A stretch of 64,000 nucleotides of DNA from Thuidium tamariscinum (GCA_947034885.2 OX344753.2:27792347-27856346); one strand, 5' to 3'. Shown: positions 1-10,720, numbered from the stretch's first letter. Program-made: numbers and translations. The notes: generated from the sequence alone by a model not told the origin.

Positions 1-2
1 AT

Positions 3-1208
3 CCACTTGACCAACGGGATGAAGGTGACGAGGACAATGACATGGACAATTTGTATGACGAAACGTACCGTAGTCCTAGTCCAATGAATGGTGGGTGGAG
101 AGGCAATAATACAAGCATCTATGACTTTCACTCCGATGAGGAGAATGATGGGTACGGTGAAGATGAACCTCGTATAGCAAGATACGTGGATGGATCCGGG
201 TTTTTGAATAGCGAATCTATTCTATCGCAGAAGGAGGACGCTTTTGTAGAGATAGCGGAGGCGGATGGGACAACACTTCCCGATGGTGGGGATGGTGGTA
301 CGGATGAAGGCATTCGTATTTGTCAATCTCCATCCACAGGAGGGGTTCAAGAAAAGGATAATGATGAAGAAAATGATGGAGAAAGGGGTTGTACGGACAA
401 TGACGAGGTCCCGATCAATACAATTGCAGTAAAGGAAAATGGTATTGAACGTGTAGAAGAGGCCGAGAGTCCAAGCTTTGGCAATACACTCAAACGTAGA
501 GAAGAGCTCATGCAAGATTCCCCAAAACCACCTCGGAGCGGTGCACCGGGTGCCATATTTGGAACTAGTAGCCAAAATCCGGACGGTTCAAGGAGCTTAG
601 GGCTTGGACATCGGCTTGTTAATGTTGGCAAGGCAAAGCAGCCTTGCATCGAATTTACTGCCACTGTATTATCATCCACCAATGATGATGGAGATGTGAC
701 ATTGGCACAGATGAAACGTAATTTAGCTTTGCACACCGCACCGCCACGATGCAATCTGAAATCAGCAGCCTCTCCACCGCAATCTTCGAGGGCCACAAAC
801 ATAATCGTTCATGGATGTCCCCAGGCAGTGAAATTAGAGGTCAAAGTAGGCAATGAAGGTAATAAAAAAAGACCTATGCAGCCTTTCGCGGTTTCACCAG
901 TGAAGAAATTGAATGCAGGTAGAACCCCCCTTCATACATGCCTACCTGTTGCGAAGAGGAAAATGAAACCGGTCGCGTGTCTAAATTCTAGGGAAGAAAT
1001 GAGCAAAGCCATATTGACAGTAAAAGAGGAATACAAGAAGCCAATCAAGCGAAGGAAAACAAAGAGAAGTAAGCAAGTAGAAGGTGCTGGATCTTCATCA
1101 GATGGTATGGAGAACACATCGAGCGATGAAGACGTAGGATACAAACGAGGATGCGAGAGTAATGGGGCAGAGGTGAAAGGAGATGATGATTATTGTCCTT
1201 CTAATTGA
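3..1208 (+). CDS. 3'-terminal exon of an unrecognised acidic/basic protein gene (partial)
   Basis: The reading frame is open from the left edge of the window to a TGA at 1206-1208, so this is the last exon of a gene that begins outside. The first in-frame ATG is at 42 but need not be the start, because the frame stays open upstream (PLDQRDEGDEDND before the Met). The N-terminal half is acidic and rich in Asp, Glu and Gly. The C-terminal third is basic, with a KKPIKRRKTKRSKQ cluster that looks like a nuclear localisation signal, followed by a Ser/Asp-rich tail ending DDDYCPSN. No catalytic domain is visible and I do not recognise the family. The composition suggests a nuclear or chromatin-associated protein, or the tail of a transposon-encoded protein. 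A polyadenylation-type AATAAA lies at 1287-1292, about 80 bases past the stop. Confidence 0.6.
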   Translation, partial: PLDQRDEGDEDNDMDNLYDETYRSPSPMNGGWRGNNTSIYDFHSDEENDGYGEDEPRIARYVDGSGFLNSESILSQKEDAFVEIAEADGTTLPDGGDGGTDEGIRICQSPSTGGVQEKDNDEENDGERGCTDNDEVPINTIAVKENGIERVEEAESPSFGNTLKRREELMQDSPKPPRSGAPGAIFGTSSQNPDGSRSLGLGHRLVNVGKAKQPCIEFTATVLSSTNDDGDVTLAQMKRNLALHTAPPRCNLKSAASPPQSSRATNIIVHGCPQAVKLEVKVGNEGNKKRPMQPFAVSPVKKLNAGRTPLHTCLPVAKRKMKPVACLNSREEMSKAILTVKEEYKKPIKRRKTKRSKQVEGAGSSSDGMENTSSDEDVGYKRGCESNGAEVKGDDDYCPSN

Positions 1209-1286
1209 AGGGATGTAAGCTTAGGGCTTTAGATGCTCATATATACCAAGAGTAGGTGATTACCATTTGTTGTTGAGGAAGACTTT

Positions 1287-1292
1287 AATAAA
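1287..1292 (+). terminator. AATAAA polyadenylation signal
   Basis: A canonical AATAAA lies about 80 bases downstream of the TGA of the preceding exon, a normal distance for a plant 3' UTR. Position is the only support. Confidence 0.4.
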
Positions 1293-1359
1293 CAAGGTTT
1301 GTTTTTGTCTTTCATGAATGGTACAACATCTTTGCTAAATCAAAGTATTGGACATCAAA

Positions 1360-1426
1360 TGCAATATCAATGTTTAAATGTGCGCCTAAGGGATTGTAGT
1401 TTCACGAATGGGAATCGAAGAAAACC
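1360..1426 (+). repeat. Degenerate minisatellite unit flanking the TTAA elements
   Basis: The phrase 'aaatgtttaaatgtg' followed by 'aaggg(g)ttgtaggttcacgaa' occurs here, twice more in 2375-2510 and once after 3461. It is the local host sequence into which the two TTAA elements were inserted. Its core contains TTAA, which would be a suitable target. Confidence 0.5.
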
Positions 1427-2374
1427 TAAACCCCTAAAGTTCCATGACTATGTATTCCCCAAAAACGCTCGAAAACTACCATTTCTAGTACAACTACCAA
1501 TTTCCTTGATAAAAACATTTTTTGATACATGTAACCATAGGATCTTGTAGTATAGTGTCTACAAAACATGTGGTAAAAATTTCAGAAAATTCCACCATGT
1601 GGATCAAAAGATATAAGCATTCAAATTCCCTTAAACCATTTTTTCAGTCCTGCAAAGAATTGGGCAGCTACACTTCACAAGCTCACTTCTCAAGGAAAAA
1701 ATGTTGAAAATGGTGGTGCCTCTTTGAATTCAGTTTCCTAAACAAGATGGAGATATGCTCAAAAAATTTCATGTCATTTGGAATTGTACAACATATAGGA
1801 AAAAAATAGTAAGTAAAAAGAAGTAGAGAATGATTCATAATACTAAATTGTTAAGAATTTAATTATAGAATTAGAAAATGACAATCCCAATGGTTGTAAT
1901 GTTGTAATAATCAATCTACATCCTAGGGTTTTATTTTTTTACAAAAATATTGAAAATTGAGTGAAATAAACAACTTCAAAGTTTCTTTGATAGTGGAGAA
2001 TCCATTACTGCCCGCAAACGAAAAAACCTCATAACTTTTGACTCTTTGATTGAAATGGAATGATTCAAAGCTTTCCACTTATATATACATGTAGAAAACC
2101 AGTTTAAAATTTTCATTTTTTAAAAAAGTGATTTTTTCTGATCTGCCCGAAGTCCCGAAGACCTGAACTGCCCACTTACCAAAAAAAGCAACATATTAGG
2201 CCATAACTTTTGAGTCATATCTTCAAATGTCATGAAATTTGATACACATGAAGATATTCCTCGCCCTACCTTCTATTAAAATTTCAGCCCAAAATATTCA
2301 AATTTCCAATCACAAGTACTTGCCCAAAATTTCTATACGGCCAAAGAACACATGTTGGTCCTTTAGGGGTTAAA
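1427..2374 (-). mobile_element. TTAA/CCCCTAAAG inverted-repeat element (piggyBac-like MITE), copy 1
   Basis: About 948 bp between a left end reading TAAA-CCCCTAAAG and a right end reading CTTTAGGGG-TTAA. The inside holds no ORF. It matches the copies at 2511-3460 and 27395-28354 in reverse orientation, sharing 'cataacttttga', 'gcagct' and 'gatcttgtag' phrases in reversed order. TTAA target duplication with CCC(C)TA-AAG ends is the known pattern of piggyBac elements; assigning the superfamily is inference because no transposase is present. The left TTAA has changed to TAAA. Confidence 0.6.
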
Positions 2375-2510
2375 ATGTATAAATATTTGCCTAAAACCTA
2401 AGGGGTTGTAGGTTCACAAATCCTAATTCAATTTCAATATTCAAATGTTTAAATGTGTGGTTAAGGGGTTGTAGGTTTATGAATGGGAACCTAAAGAAAC
2501 ATTGAAATGT
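2375..2510 (+). repeat. Two minisatellite units between paired TTAA elements
   Basis: Two copies of 'taaggggttgtaggtt(c/t)a(c/t)(a/g)aa' with the linking 'caaatgtttaaatgtg' fill the gap between the two oppositely oriented TTAA elements. Confidence 0.5.
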
Positions 2511-3460
2511 TTAACCCCTAAACGCCCAAACAGCGTTTTTTGGCAACATAGCAATTTTGGGCAGCTCACTAAGAATGGAGTTTTTATTTTTTTTCTTTGA
2601 AATTCTCATACCACGTGTGTTCGAGGAGTAGCTTTAAGGCCCAACAATTTTCATAACTTTTGACAACATGAATAAAAAGTTATTGCATGATATGTGATTT
2701 CTTTTGCTCGGCGGGCAACCCGGGCAGGTGAAAACTTCTTCAAAAATCACTTTTTCAAAAATTTGAAATTTGAAATTCATTCTTTAGATTTTTATCTACT
2801 TAGAAAGCTTTTAATTATTCCATTTTGATTTGTGAAATGAAAGTTATGGGAGTTTTAGTTTGAAGGTAGTTTGTGGGAAGTTATGGAATCTCTACTCCAA
2901 AATAAACTTTGAAGTCCATTATTTTACTCAATTTTTAATATTTTTGAAAAAGAATAAACACATTAGGTGAAGATTGTCTATTACAACATTACAACCATTG
3001 GGATTGGAAATTTTCAATTTCAAAAATTAATTATTATTATTTTAATATTTTCATTCATTTTCTACCTCTTTCTACTTACTAATTGTTTTCTACATGTTGT
3101 AGAACTCCAAATGATTTGAAATTTTTTAGGCATGTAGCTTACTTGACTAAAAGAATGAATCGAAAGAGTAACAACCATTTTGGACTTTTTTTCATACAAA
3201 AGTGAACTACTGAAGTGCAGCTGCCCGGATTTTCGCAGGGACAAAAAAAGCATTTTTGACAATTCAAACACTATTATCTTGCAATCTATACGGTGGAAAT
3301 TTCTGAAATTTTTTCCACATATTCTCAAACTAGTTTACTATAAGATCCTACGGTTACATTTGTCTTAAAATGTTTTTAAAAAAAGATTTTGCTGTTGTAC
3401 TAGAAGTGGCAGTTTTGAAGTGTTTTTGGCAAAACATAGTCAAATACATTTAGGGGTTAA
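2511..3460 (+). mobile_element. TTAA/CCCCTAAA inverted-repeat element (piggyBac-like MITE), copy 2
   Basis: 950 bp, beginning TTAACCCCTAAACGCCC and ending ATTTAGGGGTTAA. Both TTAA target copies are intact. It is colinear with 27395-28354 (shared 'gggcagctcact', 'gagtagctttaaggcccaacaattttcataacttttga', 'cttggcgggc'-type phrases). No ORF is present. It is reversed relative to copy 1, so the pair forms a kilobase-scale inverted repeat with a 136 bp spacer. Confidence 0.7.
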
Positions 3461-3539
3461 ATATTCCCTTAGGACGTTGTAGGTACACGAACCTGAATCC
3501 CAATAAATATGTGAATGTTAAAGAACACTATGAACCCCC

Positions 3540-3862
3540 CTAAGACCCGAGGTCGAGGGTTCAAAAATAAAAAGGGGTCCGTCTAAAGCCGTCCGCCGTC
3601 CGCCCATTCCCCCGCCCCGTCTGCCATCCCGTCCGCCAACGCACCGCCCGTTCGCCCATTCCGCCGTCCCGTCCGCCACTCCGTCCTCCCGTCCGCCATC
3701 GTGTCCGCCTGTCGATCCTCCCGTCCGCCAAAATTCCCGCCGTCCGCCACAATACACCCCGTCCGCCGGGAAAAACGCCATCCGCCACGGTAATTTGGCC
3801 GTCCGCACGTCCGCTGCAGCCCGCTGCGTCCGGACGTCCGGATTTTGGGCGTAATTTCCCAA
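3540..3862. repeat. GTCCG/GTCCGCC-rich low-complexity block
   Basis: About 300 bases of near-continuous 'gtccgcc', 'cccgtccgcc' and 'ggacgtccgg' units in otherwise AT-rich surroundings. Open frames through it translate to low-complexity Gly-Arg-Thr-Asp strings and are not genes. It abuts the 3' side of the LINE ORF1 fragment. A related block lies at 38002-38592. Confidence 0.6.
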
Positions 3863-5250
3863 AAGATGTAGAGTCCGCACAACCCTGGAGCGGGAGGCTG
3901 GTTGGAATGCTAGTGGGGATGTCGCTCCCTGTTGTATTCGGCCGGGGCAGCGTATCGATCTGCGAAATGGGAGCAGCATGTGTAGGAGGTTGATGTGTCG
4001 AAGCCGAGTGAAGAGTATGCTTTAAGTATACTTGCCCTTTGGGATTGTGTCGTTGGAGATCGCCCCCCTTCCGAGTCAATGTGGAATCCTGAGGGTGATC
4101 TACGTCCATCGCCGTTGGCCTAGTAGGTCTTCGGCTTTTTGTCTCCATGTTCGGTGTTGGGGATCGGCGGGACCTTGTCTTGGAAGGCTTGAGGCGTTGC
4201 TTGTATGTTTTGTTGGTTTTATATGAAACCAGGGTGAAACCGTCCTCATTGGGGGAGTTCGGAGAAGGCGAAGAGTCACCGGATCCGTCTCCGTAGTATG
4301 GGACAGATTTGCCGCGGCGTTGTCGTTGCCATGGGTGGTCTGAATGTCCTTTAGGCCGGTACGGTGCTCCTTTGCCGTATCGAGGATCTGGAACCGGGAG
4401 AATCCCTTGTTCAAGGCAGCTATCCTCCTCATGGGACGGGCTCGCACAACGTCGACACGAATAGCCCTCCACTTTGTATTCAATCTGAACTTCTGAGAAT
4501 TGGCCAGTAACCGTAGCCACGACAAGACTAGAAATGTACCCTTGTCCCGGGTCAATGGCAACGCAGAATCTTGGGTCTTCTTTAGGGAATGTGCTCCGAT
4601 CTTCCTCCAGTACGGTGCCCACGATGCCCGCTAAGTTCTTTGCCTCGTGATGGTAGAACTCCAGTGGCAGGTTCTTGAGATTAATCCAATGTGGGATCCC
4701 GAGACCAGCCGGCTTGCAAGGGTTAAATCCTGGAATCCAGCGTTGGAAAATGGCCATTCCAACTCGGAGGCGGCATGGGGACAGAGTCAAGGTCTGCCGG
4801 ACTATGTCCAGCGACTCTAACTTAATAAAATGAAATCCCCCCCCCTGCAACTCTATGCAGTATTATTCTAGTATTAATCAACTCCTCCAACTCATTGAGC
4901 CAGACGTCATGATCTACTGATGGGGAAAGGACTGTCGCGAACCTGACGATAATAATGTGCTGCTTGAGGTAGGCGGATTCCTTCTTGAGCGCCACCATGT
5001 CGAGTGCTGAGGCGGGAACTTCCACACGTTCCCGGACGAGCAGGCCATTCTGGTTTCTGGTCACTCCGGTTGGCAGCGCCTCGTTGTCCTGCTCCTTGTG
5101 TCCTCCCGATTGTGAAACTCGTCTAGAACCCGGTAGATCCGCAGCTGAGACACGACGATGGCCTCTTGAGGATTTTCGTGTTTGTCCGAAATTATTGGAT
5201 CTGAGATCTGGCTCACTGCGCAAGGCCGCGGCATAGTTTGCCACAGACAT
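3863..5250 (-). mobile_element. LINE ORF1 fragment (nucleic-acid-binding protein with CCHC knuckle)
   Basis: Minus-strand frame starting at the Met at 5250 (MSVANYAAALRSEPD). It encodes a plant L1-type ORF1 protein: a basic N-terminus, then a DUF4283-like block (RLRVGMAIFQRWIPGFNPCK, GIPHWINLKNLPLEFY, GYISSLVVATVTGQF), then a C-x2-C-x4-H-x4-C zinc knuckle (CRRCASPSHEEDSC), then a basic Pro/Ser-rich tail. The frame slips once, near 4840, in a run of C: the first part ends ...RVAGGGISFY and the downstream frame resumes at GGGFHFIKLESLDIV. Family function is RNA binding for LINE retrotransposition. The element stops at the GTCCG block and no ORF2 follows, so it is a truncated copy. Bases 5251-5450 are probably its 5' UTR. 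Confidence 0.75.
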
Positions 5251-6187
5251 TGTTAACTACGCTAATCGCTCTTTAGAAACTAGGTTTGGATAAACTGGCA
5301 TTACGCTTGGGTTTATCAATCGCCTGTGCAAATGTGACGCAAACTTAGATAATTCTAACGAACATTGATGGCAATCGATAGTGTATTGTGAAAAATCAGC
5401 TCGAAACCGAGGTGCGGCAGCTCCGTACGGCTCCTGCTCTCACTATCACACATGACCCTCAAAAGTCAGGCCATTTTTTTTCCTCTGGCCTCCCAACCTC
5501 CAGGCTCTCCAGAGCTCTCAGGCCCCTTCCCTCTCCACTCTCTGGAGTCTGGACCTCCCTGCTTCCCCTCGAACTTCCCCTCACCTGGTTCACTCAACCC
5601 GTCCCTTTCTCCTCTCCCCTCTAGACCCCTCTCCTCTGGTCCTCTCAACCTACCAAGCCCTTCTTTCCTTTTATTTATTTTTCCTCCAGTTTCCTTCCTT
5701 CAATCCAAGGCTCTCCCCATCTGTCTCCTTCTCACCTTCCCTTCTTGCCTCCCAAACCCTTGTTTGCAGGCACACACTCATTTTATTTTCATTTTTATTT
5801 TATTTTATTTTAATTAATTTTTTATATATTTATAATTAATTGATTAATTAAATTTTAAGATATAAATACTATCTTTATCTTTATTTCTATCCTTGTCTTT
5901 ATCTTTATCTATATTTTATTTTTACCTTATTATTTTTATTTTTAACTTTTTACATTTTTATTTCATTTTACCTCATCTTTATCTTTACCTTCTTCTTTAT
6001 CTTTTTAATTTAATTTAATTTTTATTTTAGTTTTAATTTAATTTCTTTATCTTTGACTTATCTTTATCTTTAGTTCTTACTTCTTCTTTAGTTCTTTTTT
6101 CAAATCCCTAATTTTTCCCAAAACCCTAATTTCTCCCAAACCTTAATATTCTTCAAGTATTTTTTTTTAATCCTTTTCTTCTACATC
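5251..6187. other. Spacer: probable LINE 5' region, then pyrimidine- and TTTAT-rich leader of the copia element
   Basis: Contains CT-rich low-complexity DNA at 5460-5760, then simple TTTAT/TTTATCTT repeats up to the copia gag start. I found no copy of the 215 bp LTR seen at 15066-15280, so the copia 5' boundary cannot be fixed. Confidence 0.5.
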
Positions 6188-7448
6188 ATGACTACTTCGA
6201 CATCTTCTGTTGCTACATCTACAACTATTCCGGTGGCTGCCACTATTATTGAGCCACCAAGGCTTCAACCTCTTCTTTTTCCACAACTTGCAGTGGATGG
6301 GAGCAATTATCTATTATGGGCGAGGATGGTTAAAGCTCATATATTTGCTGAGGAACTATCAGACACTATTATATTTGACACTACCCCCACTGTAAGTGCC
6401 ACTGTTCCTACTGCTATAGGCTCTACTGAGAATGTTGCTATTCCTGCAACCACTGTTTCTCAAGCCATTTCTTGGAAAGCATTACTTTTGCTTCATCGCC
6501 ATGTTGTCCCCACTTTACAACATCAATATTTAGAGATAGAAAAACCAAATGAGCTTTGGCAAAGGCTCAAATCTCGTTTTGACCATCAGAAAACGATGTT
6601 TCTTCCTAGGGCTCTCCATGATTGGACCCATTTACGAGTGTTGGATTTTCCAACACTCATTGCTTTTAACAATGAATTGTACCGCGTCATATCACAATTG
6701 CGATTGTGTGGTCAATCCATAACCGAGCAAGAAATGATTGAGAAAACTCTCTCAACATTTCCACCAGTTTCTGCTGTACTTACTCAACAGTATAGAAACA
6801 TGAAATTTGAGAATCACTCAGATCTCATGTCTCTATTACTCCTTGCTGAAAAGCAAAATGAGATTCTTCTGCGAAATGCAAAAGCCCGCCCTATTAGGAC
6901 TACAGTCCCTGAGTCTCATGTTGTCAAAATTTCTCATGTCAAACCTAAGACACACGAATTTAAGAAACATCGCTACAAACAGTCAGGTAGTCATAGTCAT
7001 GCGCATAAGAAGAATACTAATTCTTCTACTCAAAACCATGGTAAGCGTCAGTCAGAGACGCGTTCTTGCCACAGATTTGGCAGAGTTGGACATTTGGCAA
7101 ATGTCTGCCGTACATCAGACTATTTTGTCAAGATGTTTCAAGAAAACAAGAAACTTCGCGCTCAGGGTCGTGAAACCCATAATATGGATGCGTCTATGGC
7201 TCCGTTTGGAGCTGAAGACTTTGAAACACATGTTGCTGAGGATACCTCCACTGGTGAGTCTTGTGATGCACTCCTTGACTCTGCAACTACACATACAATT
7301 TTACAGAATAAACAATTTTTTGATGTTGATAATCTCTCAACCTGGCAAACCAGAAATTTAATAACTATGGCTGGATCGAATGTGTTTCGTTTCCAGGAGG
7401 GACCTGCAAAGGTGATTTTGCCTGAGGGTACCACCATAACATGCATGC
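6188..7448 (+). pseudogene. gag: copia gag and start of protease region (fossil)
   Basis: The frame opens at ATG 6188 (MTTSTSSVATS) and shows the copia-type gag pattern: LAVDGSNYLLWARMVKAHI near the N-terminus, ELWQRLKSRFDH in the middle and a zinc-knuckle region at CHRFGRVGHLANVC. It is followed by a protease-type segment around LLDSATTHTIL. The nested element begins at 7449. Treated as part of a dead element. Confidence 0.8.
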
Positions 7449-7499
7449 TGTCGTACGCGCAGTCTAGCAGAAAGCACCTTTATCACACCCAAACGTGAT

Positions 7500-8680
7500 A
7501 ATATGACACGGAATATCATCCCAGGAGATTCCAGACGTTACTAATAGTTGCGTTTTCCGGTTTCTAGGTTTCTCGGATCAAAACACCCCAAGTTACTACT
7601 CTTAATCCGGAATACCAACTTGTCTTCCGAACTCTTTTTCCGGATCCGTCTTTTCTTTCCGAATCCGTCTCTCAACTATGACCGGATTCCTTCCTCGAAT
7701 CCGGATTTCACCTTCACCCGGATCTGTCTTAATCCGGAATCCGGTTCCGTCACTCAATAATCGGTTTTTGATACCCTTGTTTTACCCTCAAGGAGTCCTC
7801 TCTTGATCTTTAGAGGGGTAGGGACTTACCACTCGTAAACCTCACGCTCTCTCCTCTCAAACAAAACACACGAAAACACCAAAATATATCCGGTGTTGTA
7901 TTAGGGCCGGATCTGGATCCTCACAACTTCCCGGATAGCTCTAGGCCAATCCGGTTAGCAGGTCACTCAGGACTACTTCACTCGCCTTTACTACAACGAC
8001 AGATTCGAAAACCCCCAGACCCGAAAGGACGTATTTTCCTAGTTCTTCGGATCGACTCAATGGATGGCAGACCTTCCGATGGACGGAACTTTCCTCTGGC
8101 GGCTGCTTAACTCCGCACGTATCCGCCCCTGCGGTTCTGGAACCTCCTCCTTGTCACTCCTGGACTCACACCGGATCACCGTTCCAGTGAATTAAAGGCT
8201 CCACGCTCAAACTCACGATTCAAGATCCTAACTCTCGGAAGTTGGTTACTCAGTTCGGATTTCAAGTGCCTCAGAATCCGGATTCCTCCTCACCCTTCCC
8301 TCTTGCCTCTCAACACTTCAACGAACACACACCAAGAAGAGACTCAAACACAAGTTAAAGCTAGAATGTCCATCCGCCGGCTCAGATTAAAGAAGGGAAT
8401 GAAAATACAATAGAATATGCACTAGGAGGGAATGACAGGCCAACTAACTTGTCTGCCCCTTAAAAGCCCAAAAACACAATGAAAGTCAAAGCCTAAAAAC
8501 AGAAACGAAATGCCAATAAGGCAAAAGAAAATCCGCAACAACCAATCGGAGCCCAACCGGATTATTCGGAAAGGTCCAGCCAGTTGTTTCTAAAGTTCCG
8601 GATCGGGGCCCACATCCGGGAAATCCGTCTAGGAAACTTCCGTCCCAAAATCTCAAGATCCCACCTAACTACTCAACCCT
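7500..8680. other. Non-coding arm of the nested element
   Basis: No convincing gene. Dense in 'ccggat', 'tccgga' and 'aatccgg' words. Read on the minus strand it would be the 3' non-coding part of the three-ORF unit. Confidence 0.4.
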
Positions 8681-8683
8681 ATC

Positions 8684-9205
8684 CTACTTACGCGCCCGCT
8701 TCGATGTCGTGCCCACGGGCGGAACTGAACTTCTCCGCGTTGCTGCCTTGGGAGGGGGAGCCTTCTTGGTGGCGGATCGGGTCTGCCTCTTCTGAATCGG
8801 AACCGATGGCGTTCCGCTGTCTTCCGTCGAAGTCTCCTCCGAATCCGCCTCGGAGCTTTCCAAATGCTCCACTTCCTGAAATCCGCCCTGCTCCCTAACT
8901 TCATCACGGATGGTGAGGGGCGGATTGTCTTCCTTGTCCAAGTCATCCAGGATGACTGTCTTGCTGCGCGGATCCTTGCCCGGAACCCTATCTGGCTCGT
9001 TCATGTGGGCGAACTTCTCCGGATTCTCCCTGGCCGGATTCGCTAAGGCCTTCATCCGGATCTCGAGGTCGAGCCGTGGTGATGCCCTTTTCTCTTGCGG
9101 ATCCGTAGGTGTGTTGGACGGTCCGGCCGTATTCGGATCCGATCCGAGCTCGCCGAGGTTCTTCACGACCGGTGAGTTTCCGAGTAGCTTCCGATCCGTC
9201 GACAT
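8684..9205 (-). CDS. Nested element ORF C, low-complexity charged protein
   Basis: About 173 aa starting MSTDRKLLGNSPVVKNLGEL at 9205. Acidic central stretch (HLESSEADSEETSTEDSG) and a strongly basic C-terminus (KRQTRSATKKAPPPKAATRR ... TSKRARK). The composition suggests a nucleic-acid-binding tail. No domain is recognised. Confidence 0.4.
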   Translation of the reverse strand: MSTDRKLLGNSPVVKNLGELGSDPNTAGPSNTPTDPQEKRASPRLDLEIRMKALANPARENPEKFAHMNEPDRVPGKDPRSKTVILDDLDKEDNPPLTIRDEVREQGGFQEVEHLESSEADSEETSTEDSGTPSVPIQKRQTRSATKKAPPPKAATRRSSVPPVGTTSKRARK

Positions 9206-9244
9206 CCGTCCTTGCGCTCCGAGGCTGAAGTCCGTAAATACCTG

Positions 9245-9850
9245 CTAGTTGAGCAAGTTCGACAGTCCTTCCCCCAACTCCGGATTGAGCGACCCAATTA
9301 AGGCCCTCATCTCCTTCAGTACCCCTTCCATCTTGGCCTGGTAATCCACCAAGATGGTGATGACCTTTGATCTGGTGACGTGCCCTTCCGTCATCAGCCG
9401 GGCGGAAAACAGTTTCGCCCTCAACACTGTATTCGCCGGCTGGGCCACCAACTCCTGCAGGTTCCGAACCAAAGAGGTGGCCTCCACGATCTTCCCGTTG
9501 GCGACACTGAGATCACTCTCAAGGTACGTCACCGTGCTCTGGAGCCCATTCCGCTCCTCTTCTGCCTTCCGTCGTCCCTCTTCAGCTACCTGGGCCAGAT
9601 CTTCCGCCTGTCGGGTTTGATCCGTCTGGTTCCGGGCCTCGTCCTCCCACTTCCGGATCTCCTCGTCCTTCTTCCGCAACACCTCTTGAGTCGGAAGCCG
9701 GTCGAGGATTTCCGGAATGTCTTCGATCTTCACCGCGCCCAGCTTCGTGACGATCTGCTCGAGTATCGCCTCATACTGGTTGTTGTCCGCGTGTGCCATC
9801 ATGGCGTGACGGATGATGGTGTCGAAGTGGTTCCGCTTCTTCTTCCCCAA
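9245..9850 (-). CDS. Nested element ORF B, predicted coiled-coil protein
   Basis: About 200 aa following ORF A on the same strand. It begins GKKKRNHFDTIIRHAMM and then forms a long charged heptad-like stretch (LRKKDEEIRKWEDEARNQTD, EEGRRKAEEERNGLQSTVTY) typical of a coiled coil. It ends in a Leu-rich tail (IGSLNPELGEGLSNLLN). The initiation codon is uncertain: the first codon of the open stretch is TTG. Function is unknown; a self-assembling, gag-like role is only a guess. Confidence 0.45.
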   Translation of the reverse strand: MGKKKRNHFDTIIRHAMMAHADNNQYEAILEQIVTKLGAVKIEDIPEILDRLPTQEVLRKKDEEIRKWEDEARNQTDQTRQAEDLAQVAEEGRRKAEEERNGLQSTVTYLESDLSVANGKIVEATSLVRNLQELVAQPANTVLRAKLFSARLMTEGHVTRSKVITILVDYQAKMEGVLKEMRALIGSLNPELGEGLSNLLN

Positions 9851-9946
9851 GGTCGATCCGGGTGGATCCGGGTCTGGGTGTCCCCTCTTATCCGGCGTCG
9901 TGGACTTCTTCCGTTCCGGTTTCCGTTCCGGCTGACTGGCCAGCTT

Positions 9947-10720
9947 CTACTCTTCCGGGTCCTCGTCCATCCGCTCGTCCTCTGGGTCCTCCGGCTCCTT
10001 CTCCAACTCATCCGTCAAGCCGTACTTGAGGATCTGCTCTCCTGTCTCATAGCGGAGGAGTTCCGGGCCACTCAGCACATCATGGTGGTGGTACAGGTGG
10101 AAGAGATAGCCGCTGATAGTGCTGGTCTTCTCCCGTCCCACATGCTCGGCTAGCCGATTAACTACCCACTGGAGGACTATACCCCAGTTGACTATCCGCT
10201 TCTCAAAACACCCGAAGATGGTGTTTGCTACCGTCACGGTGACACGGGTAGGCTTTTCCGGATAGAGGATGGGAATCAAGAATTCCAACATCCGTCTATG
10301 CCGGTCGTTGGTGCAATCCGGAACTGAGTATCCGTCCTTAGGGTGGGGCGGATTCCGGAACTTGTTAACACCAAACTTGTCCATCCGGGGAGCTAGACCT
10401 AATCCGATTTTATCAAAACCGTATACATTCGCCCAGATATCCGACGTCCAGGCACTCGGTCTACCCCTCATTGTGAGTTCGTACTGATTCGGAACTCCCG
10501 AGAGGATTTCCTGTACCATCTCGTCACTCTTCACACTCCACGGGCGCCGGATCAATCCATGACACCCTAGGAAGACTAAATCATCCTCTAACTCCTTCCG
10601 ATGCTGTGGATCGGAAGGAATGACTGGCGAAATTGCCTTGGCCGTCACTACCGCCCGCTTCGGATTGGAGGAACTCGCCATCTCTCCACCCGAGTCGGAA
10701 CTTGTCGGTGCGGTCAGCAC
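9947..10720 (-). CDS. Nested element ORF A, unrecognised ~257 aa protein
   Basis: Open from an ATG at 10720 (MLTAPTSSDSGG); a second Met at about 10681 (MASSSNPKRAVV) is an equally good start. The middle is a folded-looking domain with LVFLGCHGLIRRPW, RPSAWTSDIWANVYGFDKIG, RRMLEFLIPILYPEKPTRVT, VNWGIVLQWVVNRLAEHV and ISGYLFHLYHHHDV. The C-terminus is acidic (EKEPEDPEDERMDEDPEE). I do not recognise a catalytic motif. Its position, first in a three-ORF set inside a transposed segment, fits a structural or DNA-binding protein of the element. No known family is claimed. Confidence 0.5.
   Translation of the reverse strand: MLTAPTSSDSGGEMASSSNPKRAVVTAKAISPVIPSDPQHRKELEDDLVFLGCHGLIRRPWSVKSDEMVQEILSGVPNQYELTMRGRPSAWTSDIWANVYGFDKIGLGLAPRMDKFGVNKFRNPPHPKDGYSVPDCTNDRHRRMLEFLIPILYPEKPTRVTVTVANTIFGCFEKRIVNWGIVLQWVVNRLAEHVGREKTSTISGYLFHLYHHHDVLSGPELLRYETGEQILKYGLTDELEKEPEDPEDERMDEDPEE

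Noticed and set aside
3518-3882. Several overlapping minus-strand frames with Gly-Arg-Thr-Asp repeats
   Set aside because: Low-complexity translation of the GTCCG block, different in each frame; no protein-like composition.
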